Positions 45,816 through 56,931 of a DNA stretch of 64,000 bases are shown here, piece after piece. The number at the start of each line of letters is the position of its first letter. The stretch's first letter is position 1. Source of the DNA: Vespa crabro. Its lineage: Eukaryota; Arthropoda; Insecta; Hymenoptera; Vespidae. Below the pieces are notes generated by a model. The model worked only from the letters and a program-made list of their open reading frames with translations, made no database searches and had not been told where the DNA came from. The position numbers and the translations under genes were made by a program. The DNA lies in the NCBI RefSeq assembly GCF_910589235.1, contig NC_060957.1:7311162-7375161 (forward strand), written 5' to 3'.

Positions 45816-45896
45816 GGAGAGAAAGAGAGAGAAAAAGAGAGAGAAAGAGAGAAAGATAGAAACGAGGAGAGTAACTGAAACGAAACGAAACGAAAC
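45775..45896. repeat. (GA)n tract and (GAAAC)4
   Basis: GA array with AAA and GGG variants (45775-45868), then four GAAAC pentamers at 45877-45896. Confidence 0.95.
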
Positions 45897-46114
45897 ATCG
45901 CGTATTACGTGAACCACCACGATAAAATTCTATCTCGTTTGCCAGCTCGAGGCCGAGCCATCAAGCGCGATGTTAACGCACGCGAGTTTTAACCGAGTAA
46001 ACAGAGAGAGCAACGTCGCCGGTTTAAACGTAACGAGCGACCGTACGCGGTGCGGAAAATTTTCGCGAACTGCAAATTATGCACTACCATAACGCCGTAA
46101 CGAAAACGCGTTTT
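45897..46114. other. repeat-free CpG-containing island
   Basis: About 200 bases of mixed sequence between the GA and CT arrays. Possible conserved element, not testable here. Confidence 0.4.
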
Positions 46115-46122
46115 CTTCTCTC

Positions 46123-46178
<56 letters not shown>

Positions 46179-46243
46179 TATCTATCTCACTCTCTCTTCT
46201 CTCTCTTTCTCTCTCTCCCCCTCCTTTTCTCTCTCTCTGTTCA
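46115..46243. repeat. CT array with TATC and CCC variants
   Basis: CT dinucleotides with CTAT and CCCCCT interruptions. Inverted partner of the GA array at 45775-45868. Confidence 0.95.
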
Positions 46244-47470
46244 TTCGTTGCTTTTCCCGACACGCAATTCTCGTACACGCGCGTGAATAGATACACACGT
46301 TCGTTCGTACTACGATGGACATTTGCCAAATGAACGCATCGCCGCGCCGCGTGGCCCGTACGTTTAATTCGATATTAAATTCCTTCGGTCAAATATTATC
46401 GGAACGCAAAACCGCGTAGGTACTCCCTTTGACAAATATTCGTTACATTTACAAATATTGAGAGATATCATTGCTAACAGCTTTTATTCGCGCGTGAATT
46501 TATCCGCTTTTCAACGGAGCACGAATAATCACGTGTTCGAATGCGTTACCAAAAAGTTAGGGTTCTTTTAAAAATAATATTTAATCTTAAATCGTTCTCT
46601 CTTCGATATTATAATAATAATAATAAAAATAAAAAAAAAACAAAGAAGAAAGAAGGTTTAACACTTCTACACTTTGTCCAAATACTTTTTATCAAATTTA
46701 TCAAAATACTTTTTCGTTTAATTATTCATTCACAAACTTGGCCTTGCACAAATTTTAAATAAGTTAATACTTATAACAAATGTTTCTTTATCTTCAATAT
46801 TTTTCTTTTCCGTTTATTTTGCTTATTAACGAGAGCCAAGAACGAAAAGAAAATGTGTACTTAAATACATATATTATTTTTGAAGAAGGTTCGGTGCTCT
46901 CGCGATAAACCACCTCGAGAAACAACGTTCGATAGCATTGTCGGTTTCTCTCTTGGACAAGAGAAGAGGGTAGGCTTAGGCCTTGGAGGGCGAAAAGGGG
47001 AGGCTTCGAATGCAAACTAAGCTTTTCGCCGCGGGTCTAATAAATGTAAACCACCGTCCCATTGTGATGAAGGTCCATTGAAAAGTTTCGTACGGACCAT
47101 ACAGCCCACCCCCGCTCCATCTCTCTCCCCCTATTTTCCCCCTTCTCTCCTTCTCGAGCGTCCACTCCCTTGAAAAGCCCTGAGGGAACTGACCAGAAAC
47201 CCCCTGCCTCACAATCTCGTTCTCGTGTCCAGTCTCGGCCCTGGACGACGAATGTATCTCGTGTGTACACATTGAGGTACCCCGCGAACTTCGCAATTTT
47301 CTCGCTCGCTTTCGTCGTTGGTCGTTTCGAAAAGCGCGGCGTGTTGCTCCCGCGTAATGTGCCTAATGGCCTCAACAAGAGAGGGAGAGAGAAGGAAGGA
47401 GAAATGAACAAAAGAGAGAAACATATGCACGTTTTACGGGTAGGGCTATACGTATCTCGTTATACAACAT
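46244..47470. other. unique non-coding sequence
   Basis: 46330-46400 is CpG-rich (CCGCGCCGCG). A short AAT run lies near 46609-46624. 46880-47380 is repeat-poor with open frames on both strands but no recognised protein. Confidence 0.5.
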
Positions 47471-47471
47471 A

Positions 47472-47655
47472 AGTATGTATATATGTACAATATATGTATG
47501 TATGTGTATATATATATATACACATACATACATATATTACACATACATACATATATACATACATATATACATATATACATACATATATACACATACATAC
47601 ATATATATATATATACACATTTATATATGTACACACATACGTATATACGTAATTT
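47472..47655. repeat. TATG / CATA / TA compound array
   Basis: About 180 bases of TATG, TA, CATA units. TATG-rich on the left and CATA-rich on the right, so the halves are partly inverted relative to each other. Confidence 0.93.
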
Positions 47656-48113
47656 AGGTCGCAAACAATACAATTACATATACCCGTGACATGATTTAAA
47701 TCATCATTATTTATGAATGAGAGGGATAAAGCATTATGTGTACATACTCACGAGCTGCTGCGTGGCAAACGATAAGGGTTAAAGAAGGGCCGGAGAAAGA
47801 GAGATAATTCACGATAAGTTCCGTGAGAGTTTGTAAATAAATCCATGTTTATTATAGCTTTTGTGTACGGTCTTGGTGTATTTGAAACCTCTTACAAGGG
47901 CACTCGTCGTCGTTCTATTCCTCGTCGTCGTCCTCGTCGTCATTTAGAAGTAGCAAAATAGCTTGGTTACACGTTGGCGAATAGCGGTGCACGTCTCTCG
48001 TGGGTCAAGTGCGAGTGAGCGTGCACGATCGTACGTGCGCATTAAGTTTCCACCTGCATCGTTTCCGTCTATAACGGGTGAGGTAAAGAGAAAGCAATGC
48101 GAAGAAGAGGATA
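47656..48113. other. unique non-coding sequence
   Basis: Includes an imperfect CGTCGT patch at 47906-47942. No gene recognised. Confidence 0.55.
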
Positions 48114-48240
48114 GAACGAACGAACGAACGAACGAACGAACGAACGAACGAACGAACGAACGAACGAACGAACGAACGAACGAACGAACGAACGAACGAA
48201 CGAACGTATGAACGAACGAACGAACGAACAAACGTATGAA
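48114..48240. repeat. (GAAC)n tetranucleotide array
   Basis: About 31 GAAC units, pure to about 48205, then with GTAT and CAAA variants. Reads as Asn-Glu-Arg-Thr on the plus strand and Phe-Val-Arg-Ser on the minus strand. Confidence 0.97.
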
Positions 48241-48257
48241 CTAACATACATATGTAT

Positions 48258-48270
48258 TAGAGAGAGAGAA

Positions 48271-48350
<80 letters not shown>

Positions 48351-48360
48351 AGAGAGAGAG
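48258..48360. repeat. GA array with regular GAAAG spacing
   Basis: GA blocks separated by AAA at roughly 14-24 base intervals, a higher-order pattern. Confidence 0.95.
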
Positions 48361-48660
48361 CGAGCTACAACGCATAGGTTGTTCTAGTTAGCGTTTAATC
48401 TAATTAGTCGAGGGCTCGCGCTCATTGGAGGATCCGTACTTTCGGTATTGTTATGGTCTCTCTCTTGTAGAATGGAACACCTGCGGTCCGTTCTAGCCGT
48501 CCCGATTCTAATTCAGACTCAAGTTCGGTTTGCATTCTACACCGAGTGGCTCTAACTTCGATTCGAGTCTCTACGTGGAATAATTCGAGTAATTGATTTC
48601 TCTATCGACAACCGAACGGCGGGCCGGCTTGTCCGTGCAGTCGCATTAAAAGAAGGAGAA
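48361..48660. promoter_or_regulatory. repeat-free island, possible conserved element
   Basis: About 300 bases without arrays and with frequent TCGA and CTAATT words. Composition contrasts with the flanking arrays. Regulatory role is inference. Confidence 0.2.
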
Positions 48661-49059
48661 TCTTCGTTTCATCTCGCTACCACCAACGGAGAAATTGCAT
48701 TATTGATTTCTACGTTTCGAACGTTTCTCTACTCTAAAGATATTTTAAACGTAGTCGAGACGTGCTTCTTTTTTTTTCTTTCTTTCTTTTTTCTTTGTCC
48801 CTTTCTCTTTCTTTCAAGAAACATTCACGATGTTTCTAAGTGGTCTTAATTTACCATAGTACCTATCTTGCTCTTAGCATAATCGGCCAATTAATCTGTT
48901 TCTTTTTTATTGTTTTCAATGTGAATCGTCAAAAGGGAAAAAGTTTCAAGGATAATCTACAAAAAGTTTCCGACTATTATCGCTCTGTTCTATCTACGAA
49001 TCGTCGGAGATTACCCGGTAGTGCCCTGAGGCGAAAAAGAAAAATGAAAATGTGAAAGG
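48661..49059. other. unique sequence with pyrimidine patch
   Basis: T/C-rich patch at 48770-48815. The rest is ordinary, and an open plus-strand frame of about 71 codons lacks recognisable features. Confidence 0.5.
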
Positions 49060-49117
<58 letters not shown>

Positions 49118-49137
49118 CAGAAAGAGAGAGAGAATAA
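49060..49137. repeat. (GA)n microsatellite
   Basis: GA array with AAAG and GACAG variants. Confidence 0.96.
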
Positions 49138-50169
49138 GAAAGAGGAGAAAATTGTATTGGCCAACGTGTATAACGAACGAGATTAAAGGAGTAAGGGTGT
49201 AAGATTTTTTATGACTGTGGATGTTGCTTGTACCTCGCTCGTAAAATTTTGATAAAGGATTAGGATGCTGTTTAGGATAATAGACTATTATCTTACTAAA
49301 CGGATGTAGATGATTTAAATTAGCTACAAGTAATTTGCTTTATTTTAATTTGATTGTTGATAACGACTGAATGAAAACAATTTCAGTAAGTTGAAATATT
49401 TGAACGTAATGTTTTTCTTTCTTTTTTATATTTTTCATCGCATATTTATCGAGGAAAATAAAATGATAATTGAATTATTTTCAATCGGTTCGACAAAATC
49501 GATTTTTGTTCATGTTTCATTTCTAATATCCCTTTCTCCTATGAACGAATAAAGACTAAAACATATCGTATAGGCGCGTGCGCTCACGCACTCGCTGGAT
49601 TTGCTTTACGAGCGGATGTCAAAGACGCAAAGATAAAACGATCGTAAATACAATTAGTGTCTTGTAAAGGAACCGGCGCGAGAGACCGAGCAGGCCGACG
49701 TTTCCTTTCGTATTTACAGAAATTTAAGGCCCATAACTACGGGCTTAATTCCCTTTAATTAAAATTCTGTATGGCAGTCGACAGCGTCGCGACATTTCGA
49801 GAGGACATTTTTTTCCCCCGTTTTATTTTTTTGTTAAAAAAAAAAAAAGAAAGAAAAAGAAGAAAAAAAGGACAAAATGATACGAGACTCGTGGGCCACC
49901 ACGAAGTTTAAGAGGAAGAAACAGAAAAAAATGTATATAAAAAGAAACGGTAGTCGAATTTTTCTCATTTTTTTTTTTTTTTTTTTAAATACATACATGC
50001 TTAAATGTTATATGTAGATAGGAGAAAGATCGAAAGAGAAAGAGTAACAATTTTTGTGAATCCTTATGAGCCACTTATCGGATAAAAATATATTCTCTAT
50101 GTGTTTCACGGATTCACCGTTACAGGTTATCTCTTTTCCGCGCCCAATAAACACGAATGTCTACTTGTA
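49138..50169. other. unique non-coding sequence
   Basis: 49560-49800 is repeat-free with CpG and AT-rich binding-type words (TTTAATTAAAATT). A homopolymers lie at 49836-49870 and a T run at 49970-49987. Confidence 0.5.
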
Positions 50170-50180
50170 CATATATATAC

Positions 50181-50215
<35 letters not shown>

Positions 50216-50240
50216 CACATATATAATATATATATATTCT
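50170..50240. repeat. (TA)n / CATATA array
   Basis: TA run with C substitutions. Confidence 0.95.
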
Positions 50241-50437
50241 TTATGTATTTCCACAAATTATTTGTGAATTTTTGAAAGTCAAGATGTCGCGAGGAAGGTA
50301 TCGAGATCGAATCGTAGAAACGACTCGTGGCGGTCCGAGAAGAATCCACCAAAGAGATAAGTTATCTCTTAAGAGCTAGTGGTCGGACGAGTTTTAATCG
50401 AGTTAGATTAACGTCTCCATAGAATTTGTTACAAGGA

Positions 50438-50440
<3 letters not shown>

Positions 50441-50484
<44 letters not shown>
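50441..50484. repeat. (GA)n microsatellite
   Basis: Pure GA run. Confidence 0.97.
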
Positions 50485-50486
<2 letters not shown>

Positions 50487-50984
50487 ATTGCTGAAAGCAT
50501 AAGGTTGGAAATCTTACTACAGAGATTAAAAGATACGTAGAAATGTTCGTCTAATTAAACGACTATCGTTCTGCTCGAAAATCAAACAGTCTAACGGATC
50601 GTATCACTTCGTCTCAGGATGCGTAATAGACTTTAAAAGACACGCTCCAAACGGCATCTCCTTGAAGCATCTCGAGCGTTTCAGGATCGCGGAACTTGAC
50701 ATTTTTCACATGCCTGATCGATCATTCTTCGAATATTTCTCGTTTAACCGCAGCATACCCAATCTACCCGTACAGGTAGTAAACGGGATGTGTGTCCCAG
50801 TTGCCGAACTTCTTTTCTCCATTTTTTTCTTTCTATCTTTATCACGCAATTGTTTTTCTTCTTCTTTCTTTCTTGAAAAAATAAAGATTATTTTTATCTT
50901 CTCCGAGCGATGTTAGGTAGGTAGGTAGGTAGGAAGATAGGCAAAGGTAAAGGTACGTTCGAAACACGCATTATTTCCCTCCCA

Positions 50985-50987
<3 letters not shown>
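50485..50987. other. unique sequence and short (GTAG)n
   Basis: Ordinary DNA. GTAG units at 50913-50934. These are not the TTAGG insect telomere unit. Confidence 0.55.

Positions 50988-51034
<47 letters not shown>
50988..51034. repeat. (CT)n microsatellite
   Basis: Pure CT run ending in CTCTTAG, acceptor-like. Confidence 0.96.
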
Positions 51035-51036
<2 letters not shown>

Positions 51037-51400
51037 GTTCAGAGCGATATCGTCTGTAAAACGGTGCGCTGTTCCGCTTCTTGAAACACGTAGTTTATTC
51101 TGAAACATTGTAGCCGTGATATGTTCTTACGGGGTTACATTCCGCGATAAGAATTTACCGGCGGTCGTTTCAGGTATGCCGAAACGAGGGGTGCCACCCG
51201 GTAACGGCGTATTCATCGTCCGTGGTTCGGGACAAATTGTTTCTCCGGAGGTAGGAACTTTTTCCCTAGGTGCCATCCTCCTCCTTCTCTTCATCCTCAT
51301 CCTCATACTTTTCTTCCTACGTCGACCCGCGTCTCGCCTTCAAAATTCCTCCGAGACACGGAATCTCGGTTACGCGTCACCCCCTCTTTCGAACACTACC
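51035..51400. other. repeat-poor island with an open frame
   Basis: A plus-strand frame from 51116 reads through about 95 codons before entering the GA array. It contains a hydrophobic segment followed by Arg-Arg, which resembles a membrane anchor but derives from a TCC/TCA-rich patch at 51275-51315. TTTCAG|GTATGC occurs at 51173/51174, without a pyrimidine tract. Not called a gene. Confidence 0.25.
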
Positions 51401-51468
<68 letters not shown>

Positions 51469-51508
51469 AAGAGAGAGGGAAAGGGAGAAAGAGAAAGAAA
51501 GAGGGAGG
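51401..51508. repeat. (GA)n array with GAAAG spacing
   Basis: GA blocks with AAA and GGG interruptions. Uninterrupted purines over most of its length. Confidence 0.96.
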
Positions 51509-51736
51509 TAGCACAATTTCAACGGATATATTTCGACGGAGTTGTTCTCGAGCTCTCAGTGAAATTCGTTTTCTTTTGAAATCCTTCTTACTACGACGAT
51601 GTTGAAGACGACGAATCTCTTGACGGCACGATATTTTTTTTATTATTTGTTTCTCTTATTTCTTTTTTCTTTCTTTCTTTCTTTCTATACATTTTATCTA
51701 ATAATAATCGCGAGATGTCATCTCTAAAATTCCGAC

Positions 51737-51773
<37 letters not shown>

Positions 51774-52914
51774 AGCTTCTTTTAAAAATCTCTCCATTTC
51801 TCGTATTATCTTCTGTATACATATATACAAAGCATGAAGTATCATGAAGCTAACTTTGAGTATTGAAAGGAAAATTATTTTTGGATCGTTGAGCGCTACG
51901 GAGATATGCGGGATGGTTCGCGAGCGGCCATGAATCTTTTAACACCGTGCCTTTTCCCGGTAATTGCGTGGTGCCGTGGATAATTGACGTCCTCTTTCTC
52001 TATCTGTCTCTCTCTCTCTCTATTTCTCACACTATCTACAAGAGGTACGGTCGTTCTTTATTTAATTGGCTACTTAAATTCCGACCGTAGGTCGGGGAGC
52101 AGGAAGACAGAGTTTGTTGAAAGGAAAGTAAAGGAAAAATAAAAAATGAAGTAAATCACGGCTGTTAGTTATCGGATTACGATGAATCGATGATTTTCTT
52201 AGTACTCTCATATACTGACAGGAATATCGAGGTATCACGATGAAATTTTAACGATCTACTTGACGAATGGATTCGACGAATGGTTCGTTAAAGATTCTTG
52301 GGATATTAGCTTACAGATTCTATATTTATTGCATATAAAATTTAATAATAAAATAATATTGATATTGACGTTTAGAAAGTTAAAATAAAGTAATATTAAT
52401 TTTTATTTTTAATTGGACCAGTTGTGTTTAGGTAAAAGTAATAGAGAATGTATTGCTTCGAAGGAATCTGTTCAGAATCGTATATCGATATTTTTATTCT
52501 TTAATCTTTCTTCGAGTTTTCCAGGTCATGTTATCATCTGCGGTTTATCAAACAACCGAGAAATCAAAATCGATATAGGAAAGTACATATATATGTTCGT
52601 ACGTATATCGTCAAACACAGTAGTCGTAGAAAATAAGAGGTTTGTTCCAGATACGAAATGTCGTGTTTACAAGGAAAGGAGAAAGCAAAGTTTGAGATAT
52701 GTCTCATGAAAATAGTGGTACGTGAAAACTTAGAGGGATATTACGTGTGTAGTGTATAGTAACGTACATATATACGTGTATACTTATCTGTATAGATAAA
52801 TAAAAGTATTTTGTAGACGATCGTCCACAGCTTTTTTTAATCATCTGGATGTATTGAGATGGTGATCATTGAGAAAACGTATCCTGACTTTTCTACTAGT
52901 GGACAAAATGGAAA

Positions 52915-52918
<4 letters not shown>
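51509..52918. other. unique non-coding sequence
   Basis: TA run at 51738-51770, and CTTT units at 51660-51690. 51860-52110 is repeat-poor and 52290-52420 is very AT-rich. TTTTCCAG|GTCATG near 52525 is a weak acceptor-donor abutment. No gene recognised. Confidence 0.55.

Positions 52919-52955
<37 letters not shown>
52919..52955. repeat. (CT)n microsatellite
   Basis: Pure CT run. Confidence 0.96.
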
Positions 52956-52960
<5 letters not shown>

Positions 52961-53187
52961 TCTTGTATTTCTCCATAGTAGTAAAACGACAAGTGGATAG
53001 AGAAAGAGAGTACGATCGTAGGGAAAAAAAGGGAGTAAAAAGGATCGAAGTCGACCCTGCTATTACCGCATTTCTACGAAGGGATCGCAGCATTGGCCCT
53101 ACAATGGAATCTTTCCTCTTTTATCTTTCTTTCTTTCACTCTTTCTTTTTGTCTCCTTTTGTCTCTGTTTATCTCGTACATTTTGGT
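52956..53187. other. unique non-coding sequence
   Basis: Ordinary sequence with a CTTT-rich right end. No gene recognised. Confidence 0.5.
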
Positions 53188-53246
53188 CTCTTTCTCTCTC
53201 TCTCTCTCTCTCGCTCTTTCTCTCTCTCTCTCTCTCTATCTATCTC
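53188..53246. repeat. CT array with CTAT end
   Basis: CT dinucleotides interrupted by GCTC and TTT, then TCTATCTA. Confidence 0.94.
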
Positions 53247-53555
53247 GGACAGCGTTAAAAAGGGGGCATCTCTCCGGCACCGTTCGCTGTTTTCTCAGGA
53301 GGGAGCAATTTGAAAGGCAATTTGTGCGTTCGTAAGAACGATCGCGATTATCGGTAGAGCGGGACTAATGATGATGGCGAAGGTTCCTCTTCTTCCTCTC
53401 TTTCTATACTCCCTTTTCTCTTTCTGCTCGTCCTCACATACAAGATATGAGACGGAGAAGAGAATTTCGGCAGGAACGTATTTGTTACTTTTTTCGAATG
53501 CTTTTCTTATGAACTGACTCACAGAATTATTTTCTTTCTCTTTTCTGTCTGTCTA
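53247..53555. other. unique non-coding sequence
   Basis: Repeat-poor. No gene recognised. Confidence 0.55.
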
Positions 53556-53594
53556 TCTCTCTCTCTCTCTCTCTCTCTCTCCCTCTCTCTCTCC

Positions 53595-53640
<46 letters not shown>
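53556..53640. repeat. pure pyrimidine (CT)n tract
   Basis: Eighty-five uninterrupted pyrimidines with CCC interruptions at regular places. Confidence 0.96.
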
Positions 53641-53648
<8 letters not shown>

Positions 53649-53749
53649 TTCTTTTTGATTATATTCATGAGTGATTTTACTTCGAGACAACGACGATAAT
53701 GACGAAAATTTTCAATTTTGTCTCGTCCCTGCGAAATCGCTCGTTTGAC

Positions 53750-54010
53750 GCGAGACTTGAGTTAGTCGTATCCGGGGATCGAAAAACCAGTTCCTCCTAA
53801 GATCTCGGTGCATAATATAAGCGCGAAGGAGCAGTGAAATTAATCGCTATGGAAAAACTGGCCGGATCGGTCTTTAACGAGTTATAACGCCCCAACCAGG
53901 CAGCAGCAGTAACGGTTGACCAATAAGAATGAAGTACGAGCCAAAGTGTAACCGAGCATTAGTAAACGATGTTATTTATGTGTCCACTCGAACGTCGTTA
54001 TAAATTTCAC
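53750..54010. promoter_or_regulatory. repeat-free island, possible conserved element
   Basis: About 260 bases with no array, CpG-containing, with GACCAATAAG and TTATTTATG words. No RNA or exon recognised. Regulatory role is inference. Confidence 0.25.
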
Positions 54011-54084
54011 TCGTTTTCGTCGAACGCAACGAACGTAATTTCCTTTTCTCTGTGAGAGAGTCGTGCGCGTGTTTTCTTCTCACG

Positions 54085-54108
54085 AGAGAGAAAAAGAGAG
54101 AAAGAGAG

Positions 54109-54139
<31 letters not shown>

Positions 54140-54140
54140 C
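54085..54140. repeat. (GA)n microsatellite
   Basis: GA array with AAAA interruptions on the left. Confidence 0.95.
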
Positions 54141-54496
54141 TTCAGCACACCTGACATTATCTCTTGCTTGTCTTTTTCCACAGCCCTAATAGAGGCAGGC
54201 CCACTTTTCGTTGTCGCTTTCACCGTTATTATCATCGAACGATTTATCGAATCGCTCGGAGTTATCGACGAAGCCGTCGCGTTCCCTTTATAAACGTATC
54301 GGCTTGACTCTTTAAATTCGATACGTTCATATGCGTATATATGGTTTAGGTGGAGCTTCAAGAGATAAGGTATATAAAGACTCCCTTAATGGAATTACGA
54401 GCAAAGACTACGGCCTATCTTTTCAGATTAGACTCACGTCGATATATTGAATTTTTCTACCGACGGACGAATTTTAATATACGTGCTACAATTAAA
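54141..54496. other. unique non-coding sequence
   Basis: Repeat-poor. An open plus-strand frame near 54140-54293 is short and unrecognised. Confidence 0.5.
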
Positions 54497-54566
<70 letters not shown>

Positions 54567-54624
54567 TACAATTAATAATAAATAAAAATTAATAATATAT
54601 AATAATAATAATAATAATATTAAT
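54497..54624. repeat. (ATT)n and (AAT)n trinucleotide arrays
   Basis: About 23 ATT units at 54497-54566, then AT-rich sequence, then AAT units at 54598-54619. The two are in inverted orientation. Confidence 0.97.
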
Positions 54625-55120
54625 AATTTTTGTAAATTATAATTAAACGAAAGATAAAAGCAATGAATATTCGAGTTTCGAAATTCTCTATTGGATAAGT
54701 ACTCTTTCTTTTTTTCTTATGAGAACGATTTTAACACGTTTTCGATTCGAATCCTTTCAAAGTTGTCGGTGAAGAAATGTGTATGTGAAACGATGGTAGT
54801 GCTGTTTGATGATGGTAAGAAGAAAAGGATGAACGAGTTAAAGTAGAAGAGAGAAGCTTCTCTCAGTTCGTCGAAGAAAAATCATCGAAGAGTTGAGAGC
54901 ATTGCTCGACCCACTTTCCACTATAGCGTTTCGTCCGTTTTTCAATTTTCGATTTACCAGCTCGCCGATAAAGTAATACCGGCCATTCATCCAGACTCGG
55001 AAGAGAAAAACGCAGAAACGACGTGCAAGGAGGATGAGAAAAGAGATGGTTAGAGATGGTGGTGGAGAACGAAGAGGTGGGTTCTTTCATTACGCATCGA
55101 TGCTCCGCCTCTTTTGCTTT
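54625..55120. other. unique non-coding sequence
   Basis: Ordinary DNA. Open frames on both strands without recognised domains. Confidence 0.55.
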
Positions 55121-55122
55121 CT

Positions 55123-55165
<43 letters not shown>

Positions 55166-55178
55166 CTCTCTCTCTCTC
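55121..55178. repeat. (CT)n microsatellite
   Basis: CT run with one CGCTC interruption. Inverted partner of the GA array at 55303-55347. Confidence 0.96.
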
Positions 55179-55301
55179 ACTTACTCGAATTTTTTCGTCT
55201 CCCTTGCACAGCTATCTCATCGACATACAGGCCGGTGAACGAACAAAGCTTGACGATTGGACCGATTGTCATAGTGGAAAAAAAGCGAGGACATATGAGA
55301 T

Positions 55302-55302
<1 letters not shown>

Positions 55303-55347
<45 letters not shown>
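55303..55347. repeat. (GA)n microsatellite
   Basis: Pure GA run. Confidence 0.96.
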
Positions 55348-55352
<5 letters not shown>

Positions 55353-55606
55353 AAGTGTGTAAGAAAAAGAGACGATATCTCGATCCATCGTTTCGCGGGA
55401 GTGATTCTTTTGTCTCCCGTATTTGCAAATTATCTTTCCGGTTGCCTTCGTTACTTGTCATCTTTCATGATTGTATGTGCATCGACGTGGTCGCTCGTTG
55501 ACGTAGAAAAAGAAAAAAAAAGAAGAACAAGAAAAGACCGGATATATATTTTCGTCGTCTCGCGAATTTTCCTCTATTTTCTTGTCTTCCTTTTTTTTCT
55601 CTCCTT
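55348..55606. other. unique sequence
   Basis: No array of note and no gene recognised. Confidence 0.5.
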
Positions 55607-55610
55607 TCTA

Positions 55611-55658
<48 letters not shown>
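55607..55658. repeat. (CT)n microsatellite
   Basis: CT run. Inverted partner of the GA array at 55857-55923. Confidence 0.96.
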
Positions 55659-55660
<2 letters not shown>

Positions 55661-55856
55661 TACGCATTCCTTTCTACGTCCGACATAGATGAAGATGGTA
55701 CGAGGAAAAGAAAGAGAGTATTAAGACGTGTGAAAAGCGAATGAGAAAAATACGTTCGTCGAGATAGAAAAAATCGGAAATAAGAGGAAGGGTAAAAACA
55801 AAAGTCGGAAAGAAGAAGCTGCCAATGGTCCGCCAGACACGTGGGAATACTAGGAA

Positions 55857-55874
55857 ACGAAAGAGAGAGCAAGA

Positions 55875-55918
<44 letters not shown>

Positions 55919-55923
55919 AAGAG
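55857..55923. repeat. (GA)n microsatellite
   Basis: GA run with GCAAG and ACAGA interruptions. Confidence 0.95.
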
Positions 55924-56104
55924 AATAGAAGAGAATCGTAAGACAAAACACCCTGTCGTTCGTGGTGCCTCGCCGGTGAAATTGTTTTCTTTCCTCCCCC
56001 TTCTCCTCTCAGGCTTCCTACGTGAAGACGGTTTCGCAAAAAAGAGGAGAAGTTCTAGCGAAAGTCGACTAAAGAGGATAGCGTCGCGAAGCCTCTCGAA
56101 TCCG

Positions 56105-56200
56105 CCTCTTTCTTTCTCTCTCTTTCTTTCATTCTTTTTCTATTTTTCTTTCTTTCTTTCTCTTTCTTCCTCTCTCTCTCTCTCTCTCTCTTTTTCTTTC
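56105..56200. repeat. CTTT/CT pyrimidine array
   Basis: CTTT units, then CT dinucleotides. Further pyrimidine-rich sequence to 56240 ends in CCTCTCTAG, an acceptor-like end. Confidence 0.93.
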
Positions 56201-56240
56201 GTTCATCCCATACAACTTTTTTCCTCCATTTCCTCTCTAG

Positions 56241-56693
56241 GACGTATAGGAAAAACGAGACATCGAACAATATGCACCTGACGCATCCCGTCGAACGACG
56301 GACGCGCAATATCCAGAAAAGAGGGAATGGGACGAAGGGAGGAAGGGATGCGGAGGGAAGAGATGCTTAGCTTTTCGAAGGAGGAAAATATCCGATAGCT
56401 CGAATGCGAAAGCAACTTCCAGCAACTTTCCGCAAATTGTTCTTCCTTCGTTTTTTCTTTTTTTCTTTCTCTGTATACACGTGTATATCATTTTTTTTTT
56501 TTTTTTATATTTACTTTCTATAGGCGCGCAAACATATGCGTCGACTCGAAGGAACTAAAGGTCCATTCGCACGGATGCACGTTTTATAGATATAAATAGG
56601 GGCTGAATTTAAAATCGAAGTATAAGTTACGTATAAGTTAATCGAAGTATAAGTTGAACGGTCCTAAAGTCTAGAGAGCCGAAGTTCATTCCC
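56241..56693. other. unique sequence with short direct repeats
   Basis: AATCGAAGTATAAGTT occurs at 56613-56628 and 56640-56655, with a third GTATAAGTTA between. One frame stays open from 56242 for about 42 codons and is unrecognised. A T homopolymer lies at 56491-56507. Confidence 0.5.
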
Positions 56694-56722
56694 TTCTCTC
56701 TCTCTCTCTCTCTCTCTCTCCC
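56694..56722. repeat. (CT)n microsatellite
   Basis: Pure CT run. Confidence 0.94.
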
Positions 56723-56791
56723 CTTTTCTCTCGTTCCCTTTTTCTTGTAAAAGAAAGTGTACTTATACTTTTCTTTCTTTTTTTCTCCTAG

Positions 56792-56931
56792 TCGCTCGTT
56801 TCGTTTACATCAACCGCAAGAAAGAAAAACGGATATCGAGTCTACGAGTGCTACGTTCAAGGCTTTCTTTCCAGTGTAAATCCGATCGATTTCCGACAAT
56901 GGTGCATTTACAAACGAGCCTGCGTTTTATG
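56792..56931 (+). other. possible terminal exon segment
   Basis: A pyrimidine tract ending TTTTTTTCTCCTAG at 56791 is followed by a frame open for 46 codons to a TGA at 56929-56931, without low complexity (starts SLVSFTSTARKKNGYRVYE). I recognise no family. No AATAAA signal is obvious close downstream. Confidence 0.15.

Noticed and set aside
50913..50934. Possible telomere-type repeat
   Set aside because: The unit is GTAG, not the insect TTAGG pentamer, and the array is very short.
51160..51180. TTTCAG|GTATGC as a ratchet site
   Set aside because: No pyrimidine tract or branch point upstream.
51116..51400. Frame with a membrane-anchor-like hydrophobic segment
   Set aside because: The hydrophobic stretch is the reading of a TCC/TCA-rich patch, and the frame runs directly into a GA array.
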